A stretch of DNA of 64,000 bases from Gilliamella sp. wkB178 (GTDB lineage Bacteria; Pseudomonadota; Gammaproteobacteria; Enterobacterales; Orbaceae). Positions 29,686-39,574 of this stretch are shown piece after piece. Below the pieces are notes generated by a model. That model had not been told where the DNA came from. It ran no database searches and saw only the letters and a program-made list of their open reading frames with translations. The stretch covers positions 62,001-126,000 of the forward strand of contig NZ_LZGK01000016.1 in the NCBI RefSeq assembly GCF_001690705.1, in the 5' to 3' direction. Positions within the stretch are counted from its first letter, which is position 1. Every line of letters begins with the position of its first letter. The translations under genes and the position numbers were made by a program.

Positions 29686-29725
29686 TGTCAAGATGTTTCC
29701 TGAGAGCTATACGTTTCAGTATAAA
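29686..29725 (+). repeat. 40-bp intergenic element, copy 1 (diverged)
   Basis: TGTCAAGATGTTTC, a GAGA-containing block, six variable bases, then TTTCAGTATAAA. It aligns without gaps to the copies at 38448 and 62185. It lies between the yedE terminator and the 3' end of the GNAT gene. Function unknown. Confidence 0.6.
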
Positions 29726-29739
29726 AATAAATAATTAGG

Positions 29740-30291
29740 TTATAAATAAGAGGATATTAGAGCGTAAATATTCTGATCATGATAAATTCCGTTTAAATAT
29801 TCCGCTTGCTTCAGTGTTCCTTCATAACTAAATCCACATCTTTTAGCCACTTGATTACTTTTGCTATTGTCTACGGAACATTTAATTACAAAACGTTTAA
29901 TAATTCGGCTTTCAGCATAATATTTAGTTAAGGTATGAATTGCTTGAGTCATTATGCCATGACCTTGCATTCGGCTATCTAACCAATAACCGATATAAGC
30001 TGTTTTATTAGCATTATCAATTCGATTAAAGGAAAGTAAACCAACAGGATTATCGTCAACTAAAATCACATAGGTTTTAGTTAAGCCTTTATGGTGTTCA
30101 AGTATACAGTTATCTAAAAATTTTGCGGTATCAATTTCTTGGGTTACGAACTGAGGCCAAGCCATAAATTGACTAAAATAATCCCGATTAAAGTTTATGA
30201 CATTATATAAAGCACGGCTATATTCTTTAGCTGGCGGTTTTAGCTGAATATGTTCATTCACCAAAATGGTATCAGGTTTGATTTGATTCAT
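29740..30291 (-). CDS. GNAT-family N-acetyltransferase (RimJ/RimL-like)
   Basis: Likely transfers an acetyl group from acetyl-CoA to a protein N-terminus or small amine; the substrate is unknown. The fold signature is seen in IGYWLDSRMQGHGIMTQAI, which contains the acetyl-CoA-binding Q/RxxGxG/A-type loop, followed by IKRFVIKCSVDNSKSNQVAKRCGF (in two parts), typical of the RimL group. From ATG 30291 the product is 183 aa; an upstream ATG at 30327 would add MLYYISKRYVIK and is less family-like. It ends close to a repeat element. Confidence 0.78.
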   Translation of the reverse strand: MNQIKPDTILVNEHIQLKPPAKEYSRALYNVINFNRDYFSQFMAWPQFVTQEIDTAKFLDNCILEHHKGLTKTYVILVDDNPVGLLSFNRIDNANKTAYIGYWLDSRMQGHGIMTQAIHTLTKYYAESRIIKRFVIKCSVDNSKSNQVAKRCGFSYEGTLKQAEYLNGIYHDQNIYALISSYL

Positions 30292-30327
30292 CTTTATCAC
30301 ATATCTTTTTGATATGTAATATAGCAT

Positions 30328-30358
30328 AAAAAAAGCCTACTCATAGAGCAGGCTTTTT
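30328..30358. terminator. Terminator downstream of tRNA-Pro
   Basis: An interrupted stem GCCT-A-CTC / GAG-C-AGGC (30335-30353) with an A run on the left and T run on the right. It can terminate the minus-strand tRNA-Pro transcript. Confidence 0.65.
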
Positions 30359-30367
30359 CTTTAAAAT

Positions 30368-30444
30368 TGGTCGGCGAGAGAGGATTCGAACCTCCGACCC
30401 ACTGGTCCCAAACCAGTTGCGCTACCAAGCTGCGCTACTCGCCG
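30368..30444 (-). tRNA. tRNA-Pro (anticodon UGG)
   Basis: On the minus strand a 77-base cloverleaf begins CGGCGAG and ends CTCGCCG-ACCA with encoded CCA. The anticodon loop in ACTGG-TTTGGGA-CCAGT gives UGG. The T loop GTTCGAATC is standard. Confidence 0.96.
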
Positions 30445-30455
30445 TTAGGATGCGC

Positions 30456-30484
30456 ATAATACTGCGCTAACACTTAGGTGTCAA
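30456..30484 (-). promoter_or_regulatory. Promoter of tRNA-Pro
   Basis: On the minus strand TTGACA is followed after 17 bases by TATTAT and then a GC-rich discriminator (GCGC), which is typical of stringently controlled stable RNA promoters. Confidence 0.75.
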
Positions 30485-30516
30485 TAGTTACTGATAAAAA
30501 TTATGTTAGTAACTAG

Positions 30517-31713
<1,197 letters not shown>

Positions 31714-31792
31714 TTAGCGTATTATTAATTTGCGGCGCTTAGTTTAGCGTGCATCATTTGAATAAACAATATCGGATGAGGGTTGGATTCTT

Positions 31793-32473
31793 TTGAAATA
31801 TGTTTTTTTGCCATTATTATGTTGGCTAATATTTTTATTGACAGGTTGCCAAAATAAAAATAGCAATCAGCCGCTGCTGCTTTCATCTGAACAAATTCAG
31901 GCATTATCTGAACAAGATATTTTGGCAATTAGTGAGCAAGCTTGTGCTGATTTTGATAAGAGAGCTGTCATACCAAGTGATTCTCATGCTCTTAGTCAGA
32001 GACTTTATTCAATAGCGCAAACTTTACCAAAATCAGTTAATAATATTGAATTAAATTATAAGGTTTATTTAGATACCGAACCTAATGCATGGTCAACAGC
32101 TAATGGTTGTATACGTGTAAATAGTGGATTAATGAAACAATTAATAGATAATGAATTACAAGCGGTATTAGCTCACGAACAAGCTCATATTGCACTGAAT
32201 CATACAATAAGTTCATTTCGACAAGCCCCTTATATAGAGATTACGGAGAAGGCTAATGAAACCGTAATTATGATGAAAGAAGAAATTTCTCAACAATATG
32301 AAATAGATGCCGATGATTATGCCTTTAATTTATTAGTCAGTGAGAAAATAAATCCAATGGGATTAATTAATATGTTAGTAAAAATGCCAATTCACTCAGT
32401 GGCGCAGTCAACCTCACATCCATCAACATTGGCGCGAATTAATAATATTTTAAGAAAATTGAATCAAGAATAA
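31793..32473 (+). CDS. M48-family lipoprotein metalloprotease, short paralogue
   Basis: Periplasm-facing zinc protease related to LoiP/YggG. The start is TTG 31793, with a GAGGG upstream. A lipoprotein signal ends in the lipobox LTGC (about Cys19). The catalytic HEQAH is near residue 128. The downstream acidic ligand lies in YEIDADDYAFN. At 226 aa it is shorter than its neighbour at 33780. Shared blocks include YKVYL, NAW-ANGCIRV-SGLM and the C-terminal SHPST-AR. The segment between HExxH and the third ligand is about 17 residues shorter and lacks the Ala-rich stretch. It is probably a diverged duplicate. Confidence 0.82.
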   Translation: MKYVFLPLLCWLIFLLTGCQNKNSNQPLLLSSEQIQALSEQDILAISEQACADFDKRAVIPSDSHALSQRLYSIAQTLPKSVNNIELNYKVYLDTEPNAWSTANGCIRVNSGLMKQLIDNELQAVLAHEQAHIALNHTISSFRQAPYIEITEKANETVIMMKEEISQQYEIDADDYAFNLLVSEKINPMGLINMLVKMPIHSVAQSTSHPSTLARINNILRKLNQE

Positions 32474-32588
32474 TTATCTATAATTATGCAAAGTGGTTTG
32501 GCGAACCAATAGCACCCCAGCTTTGGGTAAACTTGGTTGCTTCTATAAAATTTAATCAATTTTTAGGTAAAACTACATTTTCGTATTA

Positions 32589-33623
32589 TTAGTTAGCTTT
32601 ACCTGTAATAAACATGGCATCGCCATAACTAAAAAAGCGGTATTGTTCTTTAACGGCTTGTTGATAAGCATTCATGGTGTTTCCATAACCAGCAAAAGCC
32701 GAAACTAGCATAATTAGAGTAGATTCAGGCAGATGAAAATTAGTGATCAGTGAATCGATCACTTTGAAGTGATAACCTGGATAGATAAAAATTTGAGTGT
32801 CGGCAAAAAATGGTGCAATAGTTCCAGTTTTTTGAGCAGCACTTTCAAGAGCCCTGACTGATGTGGTGCCAACAGCGATTACTTTATTACCCCGAGCTTT
32901 ACACGCTAATACAGCATCGACAACTGAGGCAGGAACTTCCGCATATTCGGCGTGCATGACATGTGTTTCAATATTTTCGACTCTCACTGGTTGAAAGGTG
33001 CCGGCACCAACATGTAGAGTAACAAATGCCATCTCAACCCCTTTTTGTTTTAGTTTTGCTAATAGAGGTTCATCAAAATGTAAGCCAGCAGTTGGCGCGG
33101 CAACGGCTCCTGGTTTTTCACTATAAACTGTTTGGTAAAGCTCCTTATCAGCGGCCTCGTCAGGACGATCTATGTAAGGTGGTAAAGGAATATGCCCAAT
33201 TTTGTCTAATATATTAAGGACATCGTCGGGGAATTGTAATTCGAATAAAGTATCATGCCGCGCTAACATAATCGCAGAAATGGATTCATCTTCCCCTAAT
33301 ATTAGCTCAGTACCAACTTTGGGGGATTTTGAGGCTTTTATGTGAGCGAGCACTCGATTGTTGTCTAATAATCGTTCAATTAAAATTTCAATTTTGCCAC
33401 CGGATTCTTTTTTGCCATATAAGCGAGCAGGAATAACTTTAGTATCATTAAAAACGAGTAAATCACCAGGATTTATTTTATTAATAATATCACTAAAAAC
33501 TCCATGTTCAATGTTACCGTTATTACCATCAAGTGATAACAGTCGACATGCACTTCTAGTCGTTGATGGGTGTTTGGCAATAAGTTCTTTGGGTAATGTG
33601 AAATTAAAATCGGATAGCTGCAT
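32589..33623 (-). CDS. queA: S-adenosylmethionine:tRNA ribosyltransferase-isomerase
   Basis: Transfers the ribosyl moiety of SAM to preQ1 in tRNA to make epoxyqueuosine. From ATG 33623 the product is 344 aa and starts [11 protein letters not shown], aligning with E. coli MRVTDFSFELP. A longer frame adds 29 residues with no family match, and a GAAGG Shine-Dalgarno sits 10 bp before this ATG. Conserved blocks [20 protein letters not shown] (one stretch), PTAGLHFDE and [18 protein letters not shown] are intact. It functions with tgt 0.9 kb away. Confidence 0.96.
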   Translation of the reverse strand: MQLSDFNFTLPKELIAKHPSTTRSACRLLSLDGNNGNIEHGVFSDIINKINPGDLLVFNDTKVIPARLYGKKESGGKIEILIERLLDNNRVLAHIKASKSPKVGTELILGEDESISAIMLARHDTLFELQFPDDVLNILDKIGHIPLPPYIDRPDEAADKELYQTVYSEKPGAVAAPTAGLHFDEPLLAKLKQKGVEMAFVTLHVGAGTFQPVRVENIETHVMHAEYAEVPASVVDAVLACKARGNKVIAVGTTSVRALESAAQKTGTIAPFFADTQIFIYPGYHFKVIDSLITNFHLPESTLIMLVSAFAGYGNTMNAYQQAVKEQYRFFSYGDAMFITGKAN

Positions 33624-33779
33624 AATCATATGACCTTCAAAAAAGAGGCAATAGTCTAAATCCCACGTTATGACTACGCAAGTAATTATTTGTTGATTAT
33701 TATTTAACATGAGTTAAAATTTCCTTTGCTTAACGGAAGTTAGCATAAAATGAATTATTATTGATATAAGGAAAATAGT

Positions 33780-34538
33780 ATGAAAAAACATCAAAAAACA
33801 TTGTTGGTTGCACTACCTTTAGTTGCTGCAATGTCTCTTGTCGGTTGTAAAAGCATGAATGCCGACGATTTAACTAGTCTTGGCATGAAGTCTTTAAAGG
33901 CTGCAACACTCAGTGATAATGATGTGAAATCATTAAGTGCACAATCATGTGCTCAAATGGATGCTGAATCAAAAATTGCTCCCGCAAATAGTGCTTATAC
34001 TAAACGGTTAAATAAAATTGCCAAAACTCTTGGTAATAATATAAATGGTACACCAATTTCATATAAAGTATATTTAACTAAAGACGTTAATGCTTGGGCA
34101 ATGGCAAATGGTTGTGTTCGCGTATACAGTGGTTTGATGGATATGATGACTGACAATGAAATTGAAGGTGTAGTCGGTCATGAAATTGGTCATGTTGCTT
34201 TAGGTCATAGCAAAAAAGCAATGCAAGTTGCCTATGCTACAGAAATTGCTCGTGATGCAGCAGCTGCATCAGGAAATGCTGCAGTAGCTTCAATTTCTAA
34301 ATCACAACTAGGTGCTTTAGCTGCGGCTGTAGTAAATTCTCAATTCTCACAAAGCCAAGAAAAAGATGCTGATAACTACTCATTTGATTTCTTAGTTCAA
34401 AAAAATATCAATCCAGCAGGACTTGCAACTGCATTTGATAAATTAGGTGGTGGTAATGCTTCATTATTAAGTAGTCACCCATCTTCTGCAGACCGTGCAA
34501 AAAATATTCGTACCAAACTTGCTGATTTGAAAAAATAA
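33780..34538 (+). CDS. loiP: M48-family lipoprotein metalloprotease (LoiP/YggG-like)
   Basis: Outer-membrane or periplasmic zinc metalloprotease. At 252 aa it equals E. coli LoiP/YggG length. The lipobox LVGC gives a lipidated Cys near residue 23. The zinc motif HEIGH is near residue 132, and the third ligand is in QEKDADNYSFDFL. An Ala-rich region (AAAASGNAAVASIS) precedes it. It lies divergent to queA and is a paralogue of the gene at 31793. A terminator follows. Confidence 0.87.
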   Translation: MKKHQKTLLVALPLVAAMSLVGCKSMNADDLTSLGMKSLKAATLSDNDVKSLSAQSCAQMDAESKIAPANSAYTKRLNKIAKTLGNNINGTPISYKVYLTKDVNAWAMANGCVRVYSGLMDMMTDNEIEGVVGHEIGHVALGHSKKAMQVAYATEIARDAAAASGNAAVASISKSQLGALAAAVVNSQFSQSQEKDADNYSFDFLVQKNINPAGLATAFDKLGGGNASLLSSHPSSADRAKNIRTKLADLKK

Positions 34539-34558
34539 GCATAAAAATACGAACTATA

Positions 34559-34592
34559 AAAGGCGGCACTATTTAGTGGCGCTTTTTTTGTA
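34559..34592 (+). terminator. Terminator after loiP
   Basis: GCGGCACTA / TAGTGGCGC with one mismatch, followed by a run of seven Ts. Confidence 0.75.
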
Positions 34593-34645
34593 TCATTAAA
34601 TAATATGAAAATTATAAGTAGTTAACAAATATTAGGGAGGAAATA

Positions 34646-35209
34646 ATGGTATCTGAAAACTTAACATCGAAAGTGAATGCCGAAAAGAATGAGGAAATTA
34701 AAAAAGCGAGTTTTTGGGTAAACCAAATCTTTATTCTACTGGCAACCGTAATTGGGGTTTATCTGGCAGCTAATCAAGGTTATAAACAAGCGGTTCAATT
34801 TGAAAATATGAAAAGCTATAAGGATAATTATTATCTGCAAAAATCGTTGCAATATGAGTTAACTGATAATATTAGCATCTTAAAGAACTATTTAGTTAAA
34901 TGTCAAGATAGTAGCTATTTGGGTGCACGTACTGAACCCTTAAATTTTTATACCCTGGTTTGGGACAATATGAAATTTTCATCTACCACATTAGGCACGC
35001 CACCAGAATTACTACGTGATGCACAGCGATTTTATCGCGAAGTAGATCGTATTCATAATGAAATAGCAAAAGGCAATATAGGTATATCAGTTGGTGTATC
35101 GCAATTACAAGATCAGATAAACCATATTGAAAAAGAACTTTTACCTGCTTTAGATTCTAGTACTAAAAAAATTGAGAAAACCTTAGAAGGAACAGATGTA
35201 GTTTTGTAA
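34646..35209 (+). CDS. Hypothetical single-pass membrane protein
   Basis: 187 aa, preceded by a good Shine-Dalgarno (AGGGAGG). A basic, polar N-terminus of about 27 residues is followed by one hydrophobic segment (FWVNQIFILLATVIGVYLAA, about residues 27-47). After it comes a largely helical, charged region with coiled-coil-like spacing (LQDQINHIEKELLPAL). A plausible orientation is inner membrane with a periplasmic helical domain. I do not recognise the family. It lies between loiP and alaA with terminators on both sides, so it is a single-gene unit. Confidence 0.7.
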   Translation: MVSENLTSKVNAEKNEEIKKASFWVNQIFILLATVIGVYLAANQGYKQAVQFENMKSYKDNYYLQKSLQYELTDNISILKNYLVKCQDSSYLGARTEPLNFYTLVWDNMKFSSTTLGTPPELLRDAQRFYREVDRIHNEIAKGNIGISVGVSQLQDQINHIEKELLPALDSSTKKIEKTLEGTDVVL

Positions 35210-35230
35210 AATGAATTACGAAGGTTAATT

Positions 35231-35257
35231 AAAAAACCGAATTGATCGGTTTTTTTT
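35231..35257. terminator. Bidirectional terminator between the hypothetical gene and alaA
   Basis: AAAAAACCGA and TCGGTTTTTT form a 10-bp stem with a five-base loop, with a U run on both strands. Confidence 0.85.
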
Positions 35258-35291
35258 AATTTTAACTATTATTGCTAACGGGTTAGTTTTG

Positions 35292-36503
35292 TTATTGTTT
35301 ATAGTTAGATAAAAAATTCCCAAACCGTTGGATGGCATCCTGCAGTTCTCTTATGTGTGGAAGAGCAACAATTCTGACATGATCTGGTTTATGCCAGTTA
35401 AAACCTGTACCTTGAACCAACAGTACTTTTTCTTGTAATAAAAAGTCTAAAACGAGTTGTTGATCATTATGAATGTTAAATTTTTGTTGGTCAATTTTAG
35501 GGAATAAATACAAAGCACCTTGCGGTTTGGTACATGAAACGCCAGGAATGTCATTAAGTAAACGCCATGCCAGCATGCATTGATCGTACAGTCGCCCACC
35601 AGGAACTATAAATTCATTAATACTTTGGTAACCACCAAGTGCGCCTTGGATAGCATGTTGCATTGGTACATTAGCACATAGACGCATAGAAGCTAACATA
35701 TTTAAGCCTTCAATATAGCCTTTTACATGGTGTTTTGGTCCACAAAGTGCCATCCAACCTTGCCTAAAACCTGCAGCTCGGTAGATTTTGGATAATCCAC
35801 TCATAGTAACAACAAATAAATCTGGGGCTAGTGCTGCAATTGAATGATGTACTGCGTCGTCATATAAAATTTTATCATAAACTTCATCAGCAAAGATGAG
35901 TAGGTTATTTTGGCGTGCAATTTCGGCTAGTTCTAGTAATATCTCTTTACTGTAAACTGCTCCTGTTGGGTTATTAGGGTTAATAATCACTAATCCTTTA
36001 GTTTTTGGGGTAATTTTACTTTTTATATCTTCTATATCTGGGGACCAATTAGCTTCTTCGTCACAAATATAATGAATAGCATTGCCACCGGATAAACTTA
36101 CCGCTGCCGTCCATAAAGGATAATCCGGCATAGGTACCAGTACTTCATCGCCACTATTTAGTAATGCTTGCATAGATTGGACAATAAGCTCAGATACTCC
36201 ATTACCAATATAAATGTCTTCAACATCTAAACTAGTAATTCCCCTAGCTTGATAATGTTGCATAATAGCTTTACGCGCGGAATAAAGTCCTTTGGAATCC
36301 GAATACCCTTGTGAAAACGGCAAATTGCGAATGATATCAGCAAGTAACTCATCGGGGGCAGTAAAACCAAATGGGGCGGGATTTCCAATATTAAGTTTAA
36401 GAATTGTTTGGCCTTCTTCTTCTAATTTTTTGGCATGATCGAGAATTGGTCCACGAATGTCATAACAAACATGATCCAATTTAGTAGATTTTGGGAAATT
36501 CAT
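35292..36503 (-). CDS. alaA: Glutamate-pyruvate aminotransferase AlaA
   Basis: PLP class I aminotransferase that makes alanine from pyruvate and glutamate. At 403 aa it is almost the same as E. coli AlaA (405). The text is very close across the whole length: LNIGNPAPFGF, INPNNPTGAVYSKE, the PLP lysine region MSGLSKIYRAAGFRQGW and the C-terminal DHVRIVALP. Cytoplasmic. Monocistronic between a terminator and the divergent ACT gene. Confidence 0.95.
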   Translation of the reverse strand: MNFPKSTKLDHVCYDIRGPILDHAKKLEEEGQTILKLNIGNPAPFGFTAPDELLADIIRNLPFSQGYSDSKGLYSARKAIMQHYQARGITSLDVEDIYIGNGVSELIVQSMQALLNSGDEVLVPMPDYPLWTAAVSLSGGNAIHYICDEEANWSPDIEDIKSKITPKTKGLVIINPNNPTGAVYSKEILLELAEIARQNNLLIFADEVYDKILYDDAVHHSIAALAPDLFVVTMSGLSKIYRAAGFRQGWMALCGPKHHVKGYIEGLNMLASMRLCANVPMQHAIQGALGGYQSINEFIVPGGRLYDQCMLAWRLLNDIPGVSCTKPQGALYLFPKIDQQKFNIHNDQQLVLDFLLQEKVLLVQGTGFNWHKPDHVRIVALPHIRELQDAIQRFGNFLSNYKQ

Positions 36504-36650
36504 CGTATTACCGCCTTGCTTTGATTATTTTAATAGTATTGTCTTTTTTCAAAAAAATAATTTACTCCTATTTAGATATTTTTTGAAGATGTTATTATAA
36601 CTAACTCAATAAATATTTTTATATTGTATGAAAATTGTGCGGGGAGCGTT

Positions 36651-36920
36651 ATGAAAACTATTTTAACCGTAATCGGTAAAGACCAAACAGGCATTATTGC
36701 TGGTATTAGCCAAAAGTTATATGAATTAGATATTAATATTTTGGATGTGACTCAAACCATTATGGATGAGTATTTTACCATGATTATGTTACTTGATTTT
36801 TCTAAAATTAAAGTATCCTTTGATGAAGTTAAAACCACATTAACGCAAACAGGTGATAAGTTAAAGGTAAAAGTAAATATTCAACGCGAAGAAATCTTTG
36901 ATGCTATGCATCGATTATAA
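36651..36920 (+). CDS. ACT-domain protein (UPF0237 family)
   Basis: 89 aa from ATG 36651, supported by GGGGAG upstream; a longer frame would add nine residues. It begins MKTILTVIGKDQTGIIAGIS, the ACT ligand-binding fold, and is a stand-alone ACT protein. It is 36 bp upstream of the UPF0210 gene and surely in operon with it. Such pairs are widespread, especially in Firmicutes. The ligand is unknown, probably an amino acid or a small carboxylate. Confidence 0.85.
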   Translation: MKTILTVIGKDQTGIIAGISQKLYELDINILDVTQTIMDEYFTMIMLLDFSKIKVSFDEVKTTLTQTGDKLKVKVNIQREEIFDAMHRL

Positions 36921-36956
36921 TTTGCTATTTTCTACTTTTTAGAAAGGATAATATTG

Positions 36957-38312
36957 ATGGAAACTAAACAGATCCTCGAAACAATTAAAATGATTGAGGA
37001 AGAAAAACTCGATATCCGCACAATAACTATGGGTATTTCGCTCCTTGATTGTATTGATAGTGATGGTGAACAAGCTCGTCAAAAAATCTATGAAAAAATT
37101 ACACGGCTGGCTAAAAATCTTGTCAAAGTTGGGGAAGATATCTCTTCTGAATTTGGTATTCCAATCATCAATAAACGTATTTCTGTTACGCCTATTTCAT
37201 TAATAGCAGGTGCTAGTAATGATAAAGATTATGTTGAATTTGCTAAAACTCTTGATGCGGCAGCGAAAGCTGTTGGGGTTAATTTTATTGGTGGCTTCTC
37301 AGCATTAGTGCAAAAAGGTTACCACAAAGGGGATGAAATATTAATTAAATCTATTCCAGAAGCGTTAGCAAAAACAGAACGCGTATGCGCATCAGTTAAT
37401 GTAGGGTCAACCCAAACTGGTATCAACATGGATGCAGTAAAACAGATGGGACAAATTATTAAAGAAGCTGCAGAGTTGACTGCAGATAATAGTAGTATGG
37501 CATGTGCAAAATTAGTGGTATTTGCTAATGCGGTTGAAGACAATCCATTTATGGCCGGTGCATTTCATGGTGTTGGTGAAGCGGATTGTGTCATTAATGT
37601 TGGTGTAAGTGGTCCAGGAGTAGTTAAGCGAGCACTTGAAAAAGTTAAAGGTGAATCATTTGACGTTGTCGCAGAAACTATTAAGAAAACGGCTTTCAAA
37701 ATTACACGCATGGGGCAACTTGTGGGCAAGGAAGCCTCCGAACGTTTGGGTGTAAAATTTGGTATTGTTGATTTATCTTTAGCGCCAACGCCGGCGATTG
37801 GCGATTCTGTTGCTCATATAATAGAAGAAATGGGGTTGGAAGCTGTCGGTACCCATGGAACAACCGCCGCATTGGCTATGCTTAATGATGCCGTCAAAAA
37901 AGGTGGCGTGATGGCATGTGGTCACGTTGGTGGCTTAAGTGGAGCATTTATTCCGGTTTCAGAAGATGCAGGTATGATTGATGCAGTAAATAATGGTGCC
38001 TTAAATCTGGAAAAACTAGAAGCCATGACCTGTGTTTGTTCTGTAGGGCTTGATATGATCGCTATTCCTGGTGATACCCCCGCAGTAACCATTTCTGCTA
38101 TCATCGCTGATGAAGCGGCAATTGGTGTTATTAATCATAAAACTACAGCCGTCCGAATTATTCCGGCAGTAGGGCTTAAAGTGGGTGATAATATTGAATT
38201 TGGTGGGTTATTAGGACATGCTCCAGTTATGCCTGTTAATAAATTTAGTTCATGTGATTTTATTAAACGCGGTGGCCGCATTCCGGCACCAATCCATTCT
38301 TTCAAAAATTAA
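36957..38312 (+). CDS. UPF0210 (DUF711) family protein
   Basis: 451 aa from ATG 36957, with AAAGGA eight bases before; a TTG three bases earlier is less likely. The family is recognised by [45 protein letters not shown] and [20 protein letters not shown]. Some members resemble pyruvate formate-lyase-like folds without the glycyl radical; no activity is established here. It forms a two-gene unit with the ACT-domain protein, ending in a hairpin. Confidence 0.9.
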   Translation: METKQILETIKMIEEEKLDIRTITMGISLLDCIDSDGEQARQKIYEKITRLAKNLVKVGEDISSEFGIPIINKRISVTPISLIAGASNDKDYVEFAKTLDAAAKAVGVNFIGGFSALVQKGYHKGDEILIKSIPEALAKTERVCASVNVGSTQTGINMDAVKQMGQIIKEAAELTADNSSMACAKLVVFANAVEDNPFMAGAFHGVGEADCVINVGVSGPGVVKRALEKVKGESFDVVAETIKKTAFKITRMGQLVGKEASERLGVKFGIVDLSLAPTPAIGDSVAHIIEEMGLEAVGTHGTTAALAMLNDAVKKGGVMACGHVGGLSGAFIPVSEDAGMIDAVNNGALNLEKLEAMTCVCSVGLDMIAIPGDTPAVTISAIIADEAAIGVINHKTTAVRIIPAVGLKVGDNIEFGGLLGHAPVMPVNKFSSCDFIKRGGRIPAPIHSFKN

Positions 38313-38352
38313 TTTATAGAGGTGCTACTAAAATGAGTAGTACCTCTATAAA
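38313..38352 (+). terminator. Long hairpin after the UPF0210 gene
   Basis: TTTATAGAGGTGCTACT (38313-38329) pairs with AGTAGTACCTCTATAAA (38336-38352) with one mismatch and a six-base loop. A strong structure directly after the stop codon. Only a weak T run follows. Confidence 0.65.
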
Positions 38353-38447
38353 CTCTATTCTTATTTAAAACCAAATTAATGCCCATATATGGAATTGTAT
38401 TCTAGCCAAGTAAAATAAATTTAGACATAATTACCTTTATGTTATTT

Positions 38448-38487
38448 TGTAAAAATGTTTCAGGAGAAGACAGTGTTTTAGTATAAA
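38448..38487 (+). repeat. 40-bp intergenic element, copy 2
   Basis: TGTAAAAATGTTTC, AGGAGAAG, six variable bases, TTTTAGTATAAA. Ends 14 bp before the tcdA ATG. The 3' part can form a hairpin with stem CAGTGTT / AACACTG and loop TTAGTATA. Near identical to the copy at 62185. Confidence 0.8.
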
Positions 38488-38501
38488 CACTGGCAAAAAT
38501 T

Positions 38502-39296
38502 ATGAATTCACAATCTTATTTTCAACGTTTCAGTGGTATAGCTAGACTTTATGGTGAACCAGCATTACACCGTTTTTTACAAGCACATATCTGTGTAATT
38601 GGTATTGGTGGCGTAGGTTCTTGGGTAGCAGAATCACTTGCACGTAGCGGTATTGGGCAAATTACATTAATTGATATGGATGATGTATGTGTGACTAATA
38701 CTAATCGACAGATCCATGCTTTAAAAGCCAATATTGGTAAAGCTAAAACTAAGATTATGGCGGAGAGAATTTTACAAATTAACCCGGAATGTGTTGTTAA
38801 TGAAGTAGATGATTTTATTAATGCTGACAATGTGAGTAATTATTTAGGTACTAAACAAAAACCTTATTATGATTATATTATTGATGCCATTGATAGTGTA
38901 CGTGATAAAGCCGCGGTCTTAGCCTATTGTAAACGACAAAAACTGAAAGTAATAACTATAGGTGGTGCTGGTGGACAAAAAGATCCAACTAAGATAAAAA
39001 TTGCTGATTTAACAAAAACTATTCAAGATCCATTAGCGGCTAAATTACGCGAAAGGCTAAAAAATGAATATAAGCTTAATAAAGATAGTAAAGGGAAGTT
39101 TGCTATACCATGTGTGTTTTCGACTGAACAATTAATTTATCCAGCTCAAAATGGACAAGTCTGTTACTCGAAAAGTTTAGCTAATGGCGCTAAAAAAATG
39201 GACTGTGAGTCAGGGTTTGGAGCAATTACCACAGTTACGGCAACATTTGGTTTTGTTGCGGTTGCCTATGTATTAGATAAATTATGTAAAATCTAA
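38502..39296 (+). CDS. tcdA: tRNA threonylcarbamoyladenosine dehydratase TcdA (CsdL)
   Basis: E1-like ATP-dependent enzyme that cyclises t6A to ct6A at A37 of ANN-decoding tRNAs. At 264 aa it is near E. coli TcdA (268). The nucleotide-binding loop GIGGVGSWVAESLARSGIG is near residue 34-52, followed by TNTNRQIHAL and DAIDSVRDK. The C-terminal CESGFGAITTVTATFGFVA is typical. The 5' region contains a copy of the repeated intergenic element and an AT-only terminator follows. Confidence 0.94.
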   Translation: MNSQSYFQRFSGIARLYGEPALHRFLQAHICVIGIGGVGSWVAESLARSGIGQITLIDMDDVCVTNTNRQIHALKANIGKAKTKIMAERILQINPECVVNEVDDFINADNVSNYLGTKQKPYYDYIIDAIDSVRDKAAVLAYCKRQKLKVITIGGAGGQKDPTKIKIADLTKTIQDPLAAKLRERLKNEYKLNKDSKGKFAIPCVFSTEQLIYPAQNGQVCYSKSLANGAKKMDCESGFGAITTVTATFGFVAVAYVLDKLCKI

Positions 39297-39323
39297 TCAG
39301 GTTTATTAATAAGCCCTCTAATT

Positions 39324-39357
39324 ATATTATTAAATCATTTATTTAATAATATTTTTT
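39324..39357 (+). terminator. AT-only terminator after tcdA
   Basis: ATATTATTAAAT (39324-39335) and ATTTAATAATAT (39341-39352) form a perfect 12-bp stem around CATTT, followed by Ts. Confidence 0.65.
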
Positions 39358-39574
39358 CAACTACAAAAAAATTATTAATAATGTTTAATTTTAGTTAAAA
39401 AATAAAACATTAGTTCCCATCAGTTACATTATTTTTTGTTCAATATATTATTGTATAAAGTAACAAACTGATTTAGGATATCGTCAATTTCGTTTTGTAA
39501 TTATGCACAGGCATTAAAAATTCAGGGAAGACGCCAAACGATCCAGATTTATTTTTAATTTCAAGGAGAAATCT

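Noticed and set aside
33624..33710. 29-residue N-terminal extension of QueA
   Set aside because: The family starts at the ATG at 33623, where a GAAGG is correctly spaced.
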